64,000 nt of DNA, from NCBI GenBank assembly GCA_945881865.1, contig CAMCVK010000007.1, positions 108,997 through 172,996 on the forward strand, given 5' to 3'. Origin of the DNA: Fimbriimonas ginsengisoli Gsoil 348 (GTDB taxonomy: Bacteria; Armatimonadota; Fimbriimonadia; Fimbriimonadales; Fimbriimonadaceae). The position numbers and the translations under genes are program-made. Below the pieces are notes generated by a model that saw nothing but the letters and a program-made list of their open reading frames with translations, made no database searches and was not told the DNA's origin. Shown here piece by piece: positions 7,927 through 16,510 of the stretch (position 1 is the first letter of the stretch; every line of letters starts with the position of its first letter).

Positions 7927-9959
7927 TTCTGGTTGGCCTCCTGCAGAAGCTCGGCAAGGTCGACTAATCGCATCGGCTTCTCCGTCACCTGCGGAATCGC
8001 GGCGTCCAGCATGATGCGGCAGAATGGGCAACCCATGGCCACCGTATCGGCCCCGGTGGCAACCAGTTCCTCGGCACGAGCGTTTGAGGGCCGCTCGTTC
8101 GGAGGTTCCTCCATCCACATCCGCCCCCCGCCCGCCCCACAGCACCGGGTTTTAGCGCTGTGGTTCGGCGGGTTCTTCATGCCCGGAATCGTGCGGCGCG
8201 GCGCCCCGGCTTCGTCGTTCACCCGCCCCAGGTAGCAGGGGTCGTGGAACACGACGTTCGGCGACTCGGCTGTTTTCAGCCGACCCGCATCCACCAAGTC
8301 GCCCAGCAACTGCGTGTGATGGAAGACCTCCATCGTCGCGCCAAAGTCGCCGTATTCGTTTTTGAGGCTGTTAAAGCAGTGCGGGCAGGCGGTGACCACC
8401 TTCTTTACGCTGTATTTCTGGAAGACGCCAACGTTCTGCTCCGCCTTTTCTTGGAACAGGAACTCCTCGCCGGTGCGGCGCGCGGGGTCGCCGGTGCACG
8501 CTTCTTCCCTTCCCAAGCAGGCAAACGAGATTCCCGCTTTCGTCAGCAATTCGGCCACGGCGCGGGTCGTTTTCATCGCCGCCGGGTCGGTTGCGCCCGC
8601 GCACCCCACCCAGAAGAGGTACTCGAAGGAGCCGCCATCGCGGCAGAGGGGAACTTCCAGACCGGCCATCCACTTCTCCCGCTCGTTCGCCGGCGCGCCC
8701 CAAGCGTTGCCGGTGGAGGCGGTTTGGCGCAGCATGGTCGCGGCGGGACCCGAAAGCGCGCCTTCGCTAACCAGATTCCGACGGACGTCAACGATGAGGT
8801 CGACGTGCCGGATCAGCACCGGGCAGGCCTCAACGCAGGCGTGGCACGTGGTGCATTGCCACAACGCTTCTTCGGTGAGTTTCGGGGCCAGGTCTTCCCC
8901 GCTTTCCATCGCCGCCCTGGCATCTTGAACCAGCTGCTTCGGGTTGAGGACTTTTCCGACGTTCCACGCCGGGCAAACCTCGGTGCAGCGCCCGCATTCC
9001 ATGCAAGCGTCCAGCGACATGAGATGCCAGCGGGAGTAGTCCTTCGCGGTCTTCACGCCGACCTGCTCGGTCTGCTCGACCTCCTCCATCGGGATGGTTC
9101 GAAGCTTGCCCATCGGGAGATTCGGTTTTCCGGCGGTGGCAAAGATCGCCAGGACGATGTGCCGAATGCGGAGCTTCGGCAGCACCGCAAAGAACACCAA
9201 TACGAGCAAGATGTGGAACCACCAGATCGCCTTATACGCCTCGGGCGAGATCGTCCCCATGGACCGGGCGATGGCATGACCAACCCAACTCCAACTGTCC
9301 CACGGCTTTGGGTTCGCCGAAATCCGGGCCGCTTCCAGCCAGTAGCCGTTCAGGGTGAGGACAAGAAGCATGCCGAGCGCGAGCCAGTCGGCGGGGGCGT
9401 GCGAGACTGGATACCGTCGCTGGTCGATCTTTTGGTTCTCAAAAAGCGTCGCAGCGGCGACGGGGGCACCTTGCTTCACGGCGATGAGCCGACGGCCGAT
9501 GGCCCACACCAACCCGACCAGCAAGAGTAGCCCAAGCGTGTCGAACGTCGCCTCGTACAGCAGGTAGTAGTTGCCCTGGTGGAACTTGATGGGGCTGTAC
9601 GTGTTGATGCCCAGCAGGGTCGTGGCGATAAACAGCGACACGAACCCATAGAAAATCAGCAGGTGCATCGGCGCGCCGGACTTCTTCCGGCTGCTGCGCA
9701 CCTTCTTCTGGGCCAGCACGTAAACCAGGAGGTTCTGCCACCACTGGCTTGCCGACTCGCGCGTGGGCAACCAATACTTCCAGCCTTCGCGCAGGGGGGC
9801 AGTCGGGCGGCCGGTTTGCCACAGCTTCACGCGCGCCCAAACTTGTTGCGCGGCATAGCCAAGGGCAAGGAACGTGAGGACGTAGAACAGCAGCTTCTCG
9901 GGCAGCGAGAAGTAGAGGAATTCTTCCCGAGTTGGCACTAGGGACTCGTTTGGATTCAA
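7923..9959 (-). CDS. Membrane-anchored heterodisulfide reductase-like Fe-S oxidoreductase
   Basis: 678 aa. The first 270 residues have about six membrane segments, resembling the nitrate-reductase gamma type heme b domain. Two ferredoxin-type 4Fe-4S motifs follow, with cysteines 319, 322, 325, 329 (ACMECGRCTEVCP) and 369, 372, 375, 379 (CTTCHACVEACP). The C-terminal half carries two CCG domains (VGCAGATDP, ACPHCFNSLK, DPCYLGR, RCCGAGGG), which bind non-cubane clusters in HdrB-type proteins. Such fusions are often linked to electron-transfer flavoprotein or acyl-CoA dehydrogenases and pass electrons to the quinone pool; no such partner is next to it here. acpS overlaps its end. Confidence 0.9.
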   Translation of the reverse strand: MNPNESLVPTREEFLYFSLPEKLLFYVLTFLALGYAAQQVWARVKLWQTGRPTAPLREGWKYWLPTRESASQWWQNLLVYVLAQKKVRSSRKKSGAPMHLLIFYGFVSLFIATTLLGINTYSPIKFHQGNYYLLYEATFDTLGLLLLVGLVWAIGRRLIAVKQGAPVAAATLFENQKIDQRRYPVSHAPADWLALGMLLVLTLNGYWLEAARISANPKPWDSWSWVGHAIARSMGTISPEAYKAIWWFHILLVLVFFAVLPKLRIRHIVLAIFATAGKPNLPMGKLRTIPMEEVEQTEQVGVKTAKDYSRWHLMSLDACMECGRCTEVCPAWNVGKVLNPKQLVQDARAAMESGEDLAPKLTEEALWQCTTCHACVEACPVLIRHVDLIVDVRRNLVSEGALSGPAATMLRQTASTGNAWGAPANEREKWMAGLEVPLCRDGGSFEYLFWVGCAGATDPAAMKTTRAVAELLTKAGISFACLGREEACTGDPARRTGEEFLFQEKAEQNVGVFQKYSVKKVVTACPHCFNSLKNEYGDFGATMEVFHHTQLLGDLVDAGRLKTAESPNVVFHDPCYLGRVNDEAGAPRRTIPGMKNPPNHSAKTRCCGAGGGRMWMEEPPNERPSNARAEELVATGADTVAMGCPFCRIMLDAAIPQVTEKPMRLVDLAELLQEANQK

Positions 9960-10053
9960 CGAGCGAACCTCGCGGCGTTGCGACGGCGGTAGACAACCAT
10001 ACCCATGGTCCTACGAGGTTACACCGAAGCCGGGTCGCGGCGGGTTTACCGGC

Positions 10054-10059
10054 TAAAAT
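10054..10059 (+). promoter_or_regulatory. -10 box for a leaderless start
   Basis: TAAAAT ends eight bases before GTG 10068, so the transcript would start at or next to the codon. No Shine-Dalgarno sequence is present. Confidence 0.45.
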
Positions 10060-10067
10060 AGGTCACC

Positions 10068-10697
10068 GTGGCTCAACAAGAACAGTTCTACCGCGAGGAA
10101 GACGCGCAGGAGATATTGCGTTTGGCCGCGCGCCAGCAGTCCGGAGTCGACGAGAACGGAGAGCCTCGGATCTCCGCCGTTGAACTTGAGCGTTCGGCCA
10201 GTGAAATCGGGATCTCGCCGGAGGCCCTGCGACTCGCAAAGGAAGAACACGCGCACCAGCGGGAAACCGATCTACTGCGGCAACAGTTCATCCGGTCCAA
10301 CCGAGAGGGTTTTCAGGGGCACCTCCTCATCTATGTTTTGGTGAACCTTTTCCTGGCATTCCTCAGCCTTTCGAAGGGACAGTACTGGTTCCTTTTCTCG
10401 GTTTTTGGCTGGGGTATCCCAATCGCCATCCAGGCCTACCATGCTCTCCGAACCAGCGGTCCGGGCTTTGAGACAGCTTTCCAAAACTGGCGCGATGCCC
10501 TGAACGCACGACCGACCGATACCACCCATGACGAAATGCTTCGCAAGTACTGCGACGAGCTGGCTTTGTCGGGGGCGTTCATTAAAAAAGTGGAGACAAT
10601 CCGCTGGTTCCGCGAGAAGACCGGGCTGCCGCTGAAAGATTCTGTCGACGTAGTGGACAGCTTCGCGCGCCGGAACCCCGGATACTTCATTCTCTAG
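10068..10697 (+). CDS. 2TM-domain protein with ribosomal L7/L12-like C-terminus
   Basis: 209 aa, start GTG. The first 85 residues are charged and helical (repeated EEDAQEILRLAARQ-type helices). Two membrane segments follow around residues 88-122 (LLIYVLVNLFLAF and FLFSVFGWGIPIAI), as in the short 2TM domain family. The last 40 residues (KKVETIRWFREKTGLPLKDSVDVVDSF, quoted in parts: VETIRWFREKTG, LPLKDSVDVVDSF) resemble the C-terminal domain of ribosomal protein L7/L12, which recruits translation factors. Function unknown. It is monocistronic, with a TAAAAT box right before the start, and is followed by two palindromic repeats. Confidence 0.75.
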   Translation: MAQQEQFYREEDAQEILRLAARQQSGVDENGEPRISAVELERSASEIGISPEALRLAKEEHAHQRETDLLRQQFIRSNREGFQGHLLIYVLVNLFLAFLSLSKGQYWFLFSVFGWGIPIAIQAYHALRTSGPGFETAFQNWRDALNARPTDTTHDEMLRKYCDELALSGAFIKKVETIRWFREKTGLPLKDSVDVVDSFARRNPGYFIL

Positions 10698-10869
10698 CCG
10701 CCGGTTGGTTTTTACCGGTGCCGGGGCAGGCAGGACTTACCGGGAGAAAAGCGGCGGCAGAGCCGCACGCACTCCTAAACCGGATTCCGTAGACGCCGGT
10801 TGGTTTTTACCGGCGAAAGGCAGGTAGCGCCTGCCCGGAGAGAAGCGGCGGCAGGGCCGCACGCACTCC
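10697..10869 (+). repeat. Two tandem copies of composite palindromic repeat (family A)
   Basis: Copy 1 is about 10697-10775 and copy 2 about 10791-10869. Each consists of GCCGGTTGGTTTTTACCGG (a stem), a variable GGCAGG...CCTGCC stem, GGAGAAAAGCGGCGGCAG-AGCCGC and ACGCACTCC. The same element recurs in inverted or partial form at 21546, 21948, 22086, 26349 and 28246. Confidence 0.7.
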
Positions 10870-10893
10870 AAAATCCAGACGACTCGCTGCTAC

Positions 10894-11961
10894 CTACGCC
10901 TGCTTCAACTCCGTGCGCGTCATCGCCAGAATTGACGACTGCTGCGCGACTTTGCCCGCGATGCGCTGGAACGCGCCCGCCTGCGGCGTGCCCGGATGCA
11001 TGATCACGCTTGGAACGCCCGCGTCGCCGCTCTGGCTGATCTCCGGGTCGAACGGAATGCTGCCCAGGAATGGAACCTTGAGGTCTTTGGCAAGCTCATC
11101 CCCGGAAGCGCCGTAGAACATCTGCCGTCGCTCACCGGAAACCGGGTCGGTGTAAGCCCCCATGTTCTCCACCACGCCCAAAATCGGCGAATTGAGCCGC
11201 CGGAACAACTGGACCGCCTTTCCCGCGATGTTCGACGCCACATTGTGCGGCGTCGACACGATGACGACGCCCGTAAGGGGCACAAGCTGCGCCAAAGACA
11301 TCGGCGCGTCGCCGGTTCCCGGGGGAAGGTCCGCCAAAAGGTAGTCAAGGTCGCCCCAATCGACGTCGGCCAAGAGCTGACGCACGGTTCCGGCCACCAT
11401 CGGTCCGCGCCACATCACCGCGTTGCCTTCTTCAAGCAGAAATCCCAGCGACATCATTTTCACGCCGTAACGCTGAATCGGGATGATCTTGTTCGCCTGG
11501 GTGAACGGCTTTTCGTCCTTCGCGCCCATCATCAACGGGATGCATGGGCCGTAAACATCGGCATCCAACAGGCCAACTTTTGCGCCGGTCTGAGCCAGCG
11601 CAACCGCCAAATTCACCGTCACCGTGCTTTTGCCGACGCCGCCCTTTCCGGAGGCGATGGCGATGATGTGCTTAACGCCGGGCACCAACTCGCTGTCTGG
11701 CCCGCTCTTCTTTCGAACCTGCGCGGTCATCTCGATGCGGATTTCGGTCGCCGGCGTCAGGTCGCGAATCGCGTTTTCGCAAGCGGCCTGCAACTCCTCG
11801 CGAACCGGGCAGGCGGGAGTCGTCAGTTCGACGACGACGTGGACGGACGATCCCTCGATGCTGATCGCCTTTACGAAGCCGAGGAAGACGATGTCGCGGT
11901 GGAGATCGGGGTCTTGAACCTGGCGCAGGGCGTCGCGCACGGCATCTTCGGTGAGGGTCAT
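10894..11961 (-). CDS. Mrp/NBP35-family P-loop ATPase (Fe-S cluster carrier)
   Basis: 355 aa from ATG 11961. An N-terminal MIP18/DUF59 domain covers about residues 1-85; its conserved TTPACPV segment is intact. The Walker A motif GKGGVGKST (about 105-113) starts the MinD-like ATPase domain, followed by LLDADVYGPCIP and LADLPPGTGDAP. The family loads or transfers Fe-S clusters. The CPxC pair that usually binds the cluster after ENM is not seen here (ENMGAYTDPVSGERRQMFYG), a clear deviation from standard Mrp. It is the last gene of the minus-strand run beginning at yggS; the upstream gene stops two bases before its start. Confidence 0.9.
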   Translation of the reverse strand: MTLTEDAVRDALRQVQDPDLHRDIVFLGFVKAISIEGSSVHVVVELTTPACPVREELQAACENAIRDLTPATEIRIEMTAQVRKKSGPDSELVPGVKHIIAIASGKGGVGKSTVTVNLAVALAQTGAKVGLLDADVYGPCIPLMMGAKDEKPFTQANKIIPIQRYGVKMMSLGFLLEEGNAVMWRGPMVAGTVRQLLADVDWGDLDYLLADLPPGTGDAPMSLAQLVPLTGVVIVSTPHNVASNIAGKAVQLFRRLNSPILGVVENMGAYTDPVSGERRQMFYGASGDELAKDLKVPFLGSIPFDPEISQSGDAGVPSVIMHPGTPQAGAFQRIAGKVAQQSSILAMTRTELKQA

Positions 11962-11963
11962 GC

Positions 11964-12302
11964 CTAGATTATGGGCGTCTCTTCCGGAATCCATCGAAAA
12001 CGCGCCATATCGACCCGCCCTTCGACGGTTTCGATGCCCTCCGAGGCGAGCCGCTCACGCTGAATGTCTTCCAGCCGAGGATCTTTCTTCCAAACCGGAA
12101 GCCGACCGTCCCGCGCGACGACTCGCCACCAGGGAACTTCATCCGGGCAGCCGGCCAGAATTCGGCCGACGAAATAGCCCGAGAGGGGAGGGTCGATAAC
12201 GTGCCCTATGTCGCCGTAAGCGCTAACTCGGCCAGGCGGAATCTTTTGGACCCACGCAAAGACTTCTGGACTTCGCGTGGGCCAGCCGTTCGCGGAGGGC
12301 AA
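11964..12302 (-). CDS. Alkyltransferase-like (ATL) DNA-binding protein
   Basis: 112 aa from TTG 12302. It has the helix-turn-helix part of O6-alkylguanine-DNA alkyltransferases (VFAWVQKIPPGRVSAYGDIG, then SGYFVGRIL). The active-site motif PCHRV is changed to PWWRVV: Trp58 replaces the acceptor cysteine. This is the definition of ATL proteins, which flip alkylated guanines and hand them to nucleotide excision repair rather than repairing them. The gene lies head to tail with sepF upstream (adjacent, no gap) and mrp downstream. Direct repair is very unlikely. Confidence 0.88.
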   Translation of the reverse strand: MPSANGWPTRSPEVFAWVQKIPPGRVSAYGDIGHVIDPPLSGYFVGRILAGCPDEVPWWRVVARDGRLPVWKKDPRLEDIQRERLASEGIETVEGRVDMARFRWIPEETPII

Positions 12303-12782
12303 TTACTCGCCGACGCCGACGCCAAGGTTTCCGGCCGGAACACCCGAGGTGTTCGGCGGGGTTTCAACGTTGACAGTCGAGGGAGCGATGAGGAGAACGC
12401 CGTCGCTTACCTGCTCCATGTGGCCGCCGGCCATTTCGCAACAACCCAGCAGGTAGTAGTACACCTCTTCCTGGTGGTCAGATGGCGTCTTGTTCAGATC
12501 AACGATCTGCGTCATTCCTTCGCGCAGGCCGCTCATGACCCACTTGGCATCCTTCGAGTTCATTACGGCCTTCCGCACGTTAATGCTGTGGTGGTAAACG
12601 CCTTGGTGTCGCTCGAGGTTCTGAGACCCGGTGATGGGTGCCGGTGCCATCTCTTCTTCTTCGGCCGCTACGTCTCGCTTGCGCCAGAAAAAAATGATGT
12701 CCAGAAACCTAGAAAACCAGGTTTGCTCTTCCTGGTGAATATCCTCTACTTCGTCCGTGATTTGTTGTTGATTTTTAACCAT
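12303..12782 (-). CDS. sepF: Cell division protein SepF-like
   Basis: 159 aa. The C-terminal part (about 75-145) matches the SepF fold: SINVRKAVMNSKDAKWVMSGL, QIVDLNKT, YYYLLGCCEMAGGHMEQVSDGVLLIAPSTV, the last part being the typical end of the SepF domain. The N-terminal 45 residues contain a helical segment (FSRFLDIIFFW) that could bind membrane. SepF anchors FtsZ rings. Position immediately downstream of yggS (6 bp), a classical yggS-sepF arrangement, supports the call. A good ribosome site (GAGGGGAT) precedes ATG 12782. Confidence 0.85.
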   Translation of the reverse strand: MVKNQQQITDEVEDIHQEEQTWFSRFLDIIFFWRKRDVAAEEEEMAPAPITGSQNLERHQGVYHHSINVRKAVMNSKDAKWVMSGLREGMTQIVDLNKTPSDHQEEVYYYLLGCCEMAGGHMEQVSDGVLLIAPSTVNVETPPNTSGVPAGNLGVGVGE

Positions 12783-12788
12783 AGTGGT

Positions 12789-13445
12789 CTATCCCCTCGC
12801 TCCGAACAGAGCCGTTCCAACTCGGATATGGGTGGAGCCTTCTTGGATCGCCACGTCAAAATCCGAGCTCATTCCCATGCTCAGCCAGTCGCCCCGTAAC
12901 TCTGCATTCCGCTGGGCAAGCTCCCGATAATACGGGCGCATGCCTTCCGGATCGCATTGTACGGGACCGATCGTCATGAGTCCACGAAATGAGATTCTCT
13001 TGCATTCTATAAGAGATTCGTGAAAAGAGGCAAGGTTTTCAGGCGCAATACCGCCTTTTTGTGCCTCTTTTCCGACATTCACCTCGATGAAGACGTCCCG
13101 GACGGGGGAAAAGTCGGAGGAAATTGCGTCCCGCTGCCTCAGGTTCTCGAATACGTGTACGACCTGGAAGACGGAAAGGACGCGCCGAACCTTGTTTGAC
13201 TGCAAGTGGCCAATGTAGTGCCAGCAGATATCGGTTGGCAAGGCCGAGATCTTTGGCTCGGCTTCTTGCAGCTTGTTCTCCCCGAAGTCGCGAACGCCGA
13301 GATCGTAGAACTCGCGAATCTGCTCCGCCGAATGCGTTTTCGAGACGGCAATAAGCGTGATCGTTGCCGGGTCGCGACCAACCGAATCGGCGGCGCGTTG
13401 AACACGTTCACGAATCTCAGCGAGGCGGTGAGCCGGGCCGCTCAA
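12789..13445 (-). CDS. YggS-family pyridoxal-phosphate homeostasis protein
   Basis: 218 aa, single alanine-racemase-like barrel. Lys36 in LIAVSKTHSAEQI is the PLP-binding lysine; other family marks are DFGENKLQEA, WHYIGHLQSNK, EVNVGKEAQKGG, GLMTIGP and LSMGMSSDFDVAIQEGSTHIRVGTALFG. These proteins buffer PLP and affect amino- and keto-acid metabolism. The start overlaps the TGA of upp by four bases, so upp-yggS-sepF form one coupled run. Confidence 0.93.
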   Translation of the reverse strand: MSGPAHRLAEIRERVQRAADSVGRDPATITLIAVSKTHSAEQIREFYDLGVRDFGENKLQEAEPKISALPTDICWHYIGHLQSNKVRRVLSVFQVVHVFENLRQRDAISSDFSPVRDVFIEVNVGKEAQKGGIAPENLASFHESLIECKRISFRGLMTIGPVQCDPEGMRPYYRELAQRNAELRGDWLSMGMSSDFDVAIQEGSTHIRVGTALFGARG

Positions 13446-14062
13446 AACGTTCCGAAAAGGCGATCACCGAAGTCGCCAAGGCCGGGGACGATGTACTTTC
13501 GGTCGTCCAACCCTTCATCAAGCGCGGCGGTAAAGATCTCTACGTCTGGGTGCCAGCTGTTCAAATGGGCAACACCTTCCGGCGCGGCCACGATCGAAAC
13601 CATCTTGATGTTCGTTGCCCCGGCATCCTTCATCAGGCCGATCGCCCGGACGGCTGAGCCGCCGGTTGCGAGCATAGGGTCCAGGCATAGGCAAAACTTA
13701 CCGGCCAACGAAGGAAGCTTTTTGTAATAGGTCTCGGCGGCGGCGGTTTGTTCGTTCCGTTCCAAGCCGATATATCCCACGGCGACCTCGGGAAACAGTT
13801 GAAGGAACGGTGCGACCATCCCGAGACCGGCGCGCAGAACCGGAACAACCACGAGCGGGCAGGCGAGGTTACGACCCTCCGTCTCGGCGATTGGCGTGGT
13901 TACCGTCGTCGCCACAACCGGGAAGTTTCGGGTGGCTTCCAAGGCAAGGATCGTGCCCAGGGCTTCTGAGTTCTGCCGAAATTCGCGCGGCCCGGTAGCG
14001 GCGTTGCGCAAACTCGCCAAAAGGCTTTCGGCAAGCGGATGCGAGACGATGTGGATTTGCAC
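13442..14062 (-). CDS. upp: Uracil phosphoribosyltransferase
   Basis: 206 aa from GTG 14062 (about the usual 208). It makes UMP from uracil and PRPP. The PRPP loop is LDPMLATGGSA and the uracil-binding C-terminus is KYIVPGLGDFGDRLFGT. I prefer GTG 14062 over upstream in-frame starts because homologues begin at this point (VQIHIVSHPLAESLL) and because a CATAAT box at 14070-14075 ends seven bases before it, indicating a leaderless mRNA. It is divergent from glmU. Confidence 0.92.
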   Translation of the reverse strand: MQIHIVSHPLAESLLASLRNAATGPREFRQNSEALGTILALEATRNFPVVATTVTTPIAETEGRNLACPLVVVPVLRAGLGMVAPFLQLFPEVAVGYIGLERNEQTAAAETYYKKLPSLAGKFCLCLDPMLATGGSAVRAIGLMKDAGATNIKMVSIVAAPEGVAHLNSWHPDVEIFTAALDEGLDDRKYIVPGLGDFGDRLFGTF

Positions 14063-14069
14063 GTATATG

Positions 14070-14075
14070 ATTATG
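14070..14075 (-). promoter_or_regulatory. -10 box for leaderless upp
   Basis: CATAAT on the minus strand, seven bases before GTG 14062, with no Shine-Dalgarno sequence between. Confidence 0.4.
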
Positions 14076-14150
14076 CGGTCGTTCTGGCCGGCCGATGTTG
14101 TGATCGATTCGTCGGACGGGCCACAATGAACCGTTCCGGAATTCATCCCT

Positions 14151-15542
14151 ATGAGCAAAAGTTCGGTTGCTGGCATCATTCTCGCCGCGGGCAAGGGCAC
14201 CCGCATGAAGAGCGACCTGCCCAAAGTGCTTCACGAAGTGTGTGGGGAGACGATGGTTGGCCTCGCCGCCCGTGCCCTGCACGATGCCGGGGTTGAAAAG
14301 ATCGTGATCGTCATTGGTCATGGCGCCGAGCTGGTTCGCGAGCGGATGGGCGAGGGTTATGACTACGCGGTGCAGGATCCGCCACAAGGGACCGGTGACG
14401 CCGCGCGAGTTGGCCTTGAGATGCTGAAGGACTGGGAAGGCCCGATTCTGATCACCGCCGGTGACACCCCGATTTTGAACGGCGAGGTTTTGCGCCAACT
14501 CGTCGACCGTCAATTCGACACGGAGTCGGATTGCGTCATCGCCACGATCGAGCTCGAGGACCCGACCGGCTACGGCCGCATTCTCTGGGAAAACGGTGAG
14601 TTCTCCGGAATCGTCGAAGAAAAGGACGCCACCCCCGAACAGAAAAAGCTTAAGGAGACTTGCGTTTCGGTCTACAGCTTCTCCGGACCGGCGCTTGCCG
14701 ACGCCGTAGCCCGATTGACCCCAGCAAATGCCCAGGGGGAGTACTACTTAACCGACGCCCCCTTGCTGATTTCCCAGGCTGGCGGCAAGGTCATCACCGA
14801 GAAGTTTGCTGACCCAGAACTCTTTATGGGCTGCAACGACCGCGTGCACCTTTCGGACGCCGAGCGAATTCTTCGACGCCGCATCAATCTGAGGCACATG
14901 CGAAACGGCGTCACAATGCAGAATCCGGATGCCACCTATATCGGGCTCGACGTCGAGATCGGCTCGGACACCTACATTCTTGCCAACACGCACATTGAAG
15001 GTCGCACCAAAATTGGCCGAAACGCCGAAATCGGGCCCAACTCGCTGGTTCGAAACTCTGTCGTCGGCGATGGTGCCCACGTCCACTTCAGTTCCGTCAA
15101 GGACTCGGTCATCGGCGAAGGCTGCAAGGTCGGGCCTTATGCCACCCTCCGCGCTCAGGCACATCTTTCGGCCGGCGTGAAGATTGGTAACTACGTCGAA
15201 GTGAAGAACTCTCACATTGGCGAGAAGGCCAGCGCCGCGCACCTCACGTATCTTGGCGACGCCACGATTGGCGCGAAGACGAACATCGGCGCGGGAACGA
15301 TCACGGCCAACTACGACGGGTTCAACAAGCACCGAACCTCCATCGGAACCGGCGCGTTCATCGGCACGAACTCTACTTTGGTAGCACCCGTGGAGATTGG
15401 AGACGGGGCATTCGTAGTTGCGGGTAGCGTTATTACGCAGAACGTTCCGGATAACGCCGGTGCGTTCGGCAGAGCAAGGCAGGAAGTAAAGGAAGAATGG
15501 GCATCACGATGGCGGACCAGGAAACAGGACACGAAGTCGTAG
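14151..15542 (+). CDS. glmU: Bifunctional N-acetylglucosamine-1-phosphate uridyltransferase / glucosamine-1-phosphate acetyltransferase
   Basis: 463 aa, full length. The uridyltransferase domain starts GIILAAGKGTRMKSDLPKVLHEV and includes QGTGDAA, DTPIL and GYGRI. The C-terminal left-handed beta-helix (about 250-450) has hexapeptide repeats and the acetyltransferase segment GNYVEVKNS, HLTYLGDA and NIGAGTITANYDG. It makes UDP-GlcNAc for murein and surface polysaccharide. The last 46 bp overlap the start region of prs, so the two are co-translated; prs-glmU pairing is common in bacteria. First gene of the run ending in recO. Confidence 0.96.
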   Translation: MSKSSVAGIILAAGKGTRMKSDLPKVLHEVCGETMVGLAARALHDAGVEKIVIVIGHGAELVRERMGEGYDYAVQDPPQGTGDAARVGLEMLKDWEGPILITAGDTPILNGEVLRQLVDRQFDTESDCVIATIELEDPTGYGRILWENGEFSGIVEEKDATPEQKKLKETCVSVYSFSGPALADAVARLTPANAQGEYYLTDAPLLISQAGGKVITEKFADPELFMGCNDRVHLSDAERILRRRINLRHMRNGVTMQNPDATYIGLDVEIGSDTYILANTHIEGRTKIGRNAEIGPNSLVRNSVVGDGAHVHFSSVKDSVIGEGCKVGPYATLRAQAHLSAGVKIGNYVEVKNSHIGEKASAAHLTYLGDATIGAKTNIGAGTITANYDGFNKHRTSIGTGAFIGTNSTLVAPVEIGDGAFVVAGSVITQNVPDNAGAFGRARQEVKEEWASRWRTRKQDTKS

Positions 15543-16507
15543 ATGGCTCCGCGCTTACCGGAATGAAACTATTTGCCGGGAACGCCAACCCAGAACTGGC
15601 CCGGCGGGTGGCCGACGCCCTCGGTATCGAAGTGGGACGCCTCACTTCCACGAAGTTTGCGGATGGCGAAATCCGCATCATGGTGGAAGAAAGTGCGCGT
15701 GGAAACGACATTTTCATCCTGCAGCCGACTTGCGCCCCGGCGAACGACAACGCGATGGAGCTGTTCATCATGCTCGATGCGTTTCGGCGGGCAAGCGCGC
15801 GAAACATTACCGTCGTCATGCCGTACTACGGCTACGGCCGCCAAGACAAGAAGATCAAGCCGCGCGAACCGATTACGGCCCGCCTGATCGCCGACATCAT
15901 CCAGAACTCGGGAGCAACGCGCGTGGTGGCGATTGACCTTCACGCCGAGCAGATCCAGGGTTTCTTTAACATTCCGGTGGACCATCTCTATGGCTTTCCC
16001 ATCCTCGGCCAGTACTTCATCGATAAGGGCTTTCGTGAACTCGAAGACGTTACGGTCGTTAGCCCGGACGTTGCCGGTGTCGGCCGTGCCTCAGCCCTGG
16101 CGAAGATGATGAACGCGTCGCTCGTCGTCATCAACAAACGCCGGCCAAAGCCGAACGAGGTCGAAGTCGTCGAGATCGTCGGTGACTTCGTCGGCAAGCG
16201 GTGCGTGATGATCGATGACATGATTGACACCGGCGGGAGCATCATCCACGGTGCAAACGCCCTGATGGACCGCGGCGCGCGAGAAGTCATCGCGTGCTGT
16301 ACACATCCGGTCTTCAGCCGAAACGCAACCCACCGGATCCAAGACTCCTGCATTTCGGAACTCGTCTGCCTCGACACAATTCCGATCGCGGCCGAAGCCA
16401 TCGTGCCGAAGCTTCGCATCCTGCCGAGTGCCCCTCTGATTGCCGACGCGATTCGCCGCATCCACTGTAACGAGTCGGTCAGCGAGCTTTTCGGCGACTG
16501 GCGGTAG
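15497..16507 (+). CDS. prs: Ribose-phosphate pyrophosphokinase
   Basis: Makes PRPP from ribose-5-phosphate and ATP. Conserved marks: KLFAGNANPELA, KFADGEIRI, VMPYYGYGRQDKK, AIDLHAEQIQGFF and the PRPP loop VMIDDMIDTGGSI. Three starts are possible: ATG 15497 (336 aa, right behind AAAGGAAG), ATG 15509, and ATG 15563, which would give the canonical MKLF start but leave less overlap with glmU. The upstream starts add a 20-residue extension not typical of the family, so the exact N-terminus is open. Confidence 0.95.
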   Translation: MGITMADQETGHEVVDGSALTGMKLFAGNANPELARRVADALGIEVGRLTSTKFADGEIRIMVEESARGNDIFILQPTCAPANDNAMELFIMLDAFRRASARNITVVMPYYGYGRQDKKIKPREPITARLIADIIQNSGATRVVAIDLHAEQIQGFFNIPVDHLYGFPILGQYFIDKGFRELEDVTVVSPDVAGVGRASALAKMMNASLVVINKRRPKPNEVEVVEIVGDFVGKRCVMIDDMIDTGGSIIHGANALMDRGAREVIACCTHPVFSRNATHRIQDSCISELVCLDTIPIAAEAIVPKLRILPSAPLIADAIRRIHCNESVSELFGDWR

Positions 16508-16510
16508 GCG

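Noticed and set aside
8160..9530. 456-codon open frame on the plus strand
   Set aside because: Antisense to the Fe-S oxidoreductase gene, whose motifs are unmistakable; high GC makes long antisense frames common.
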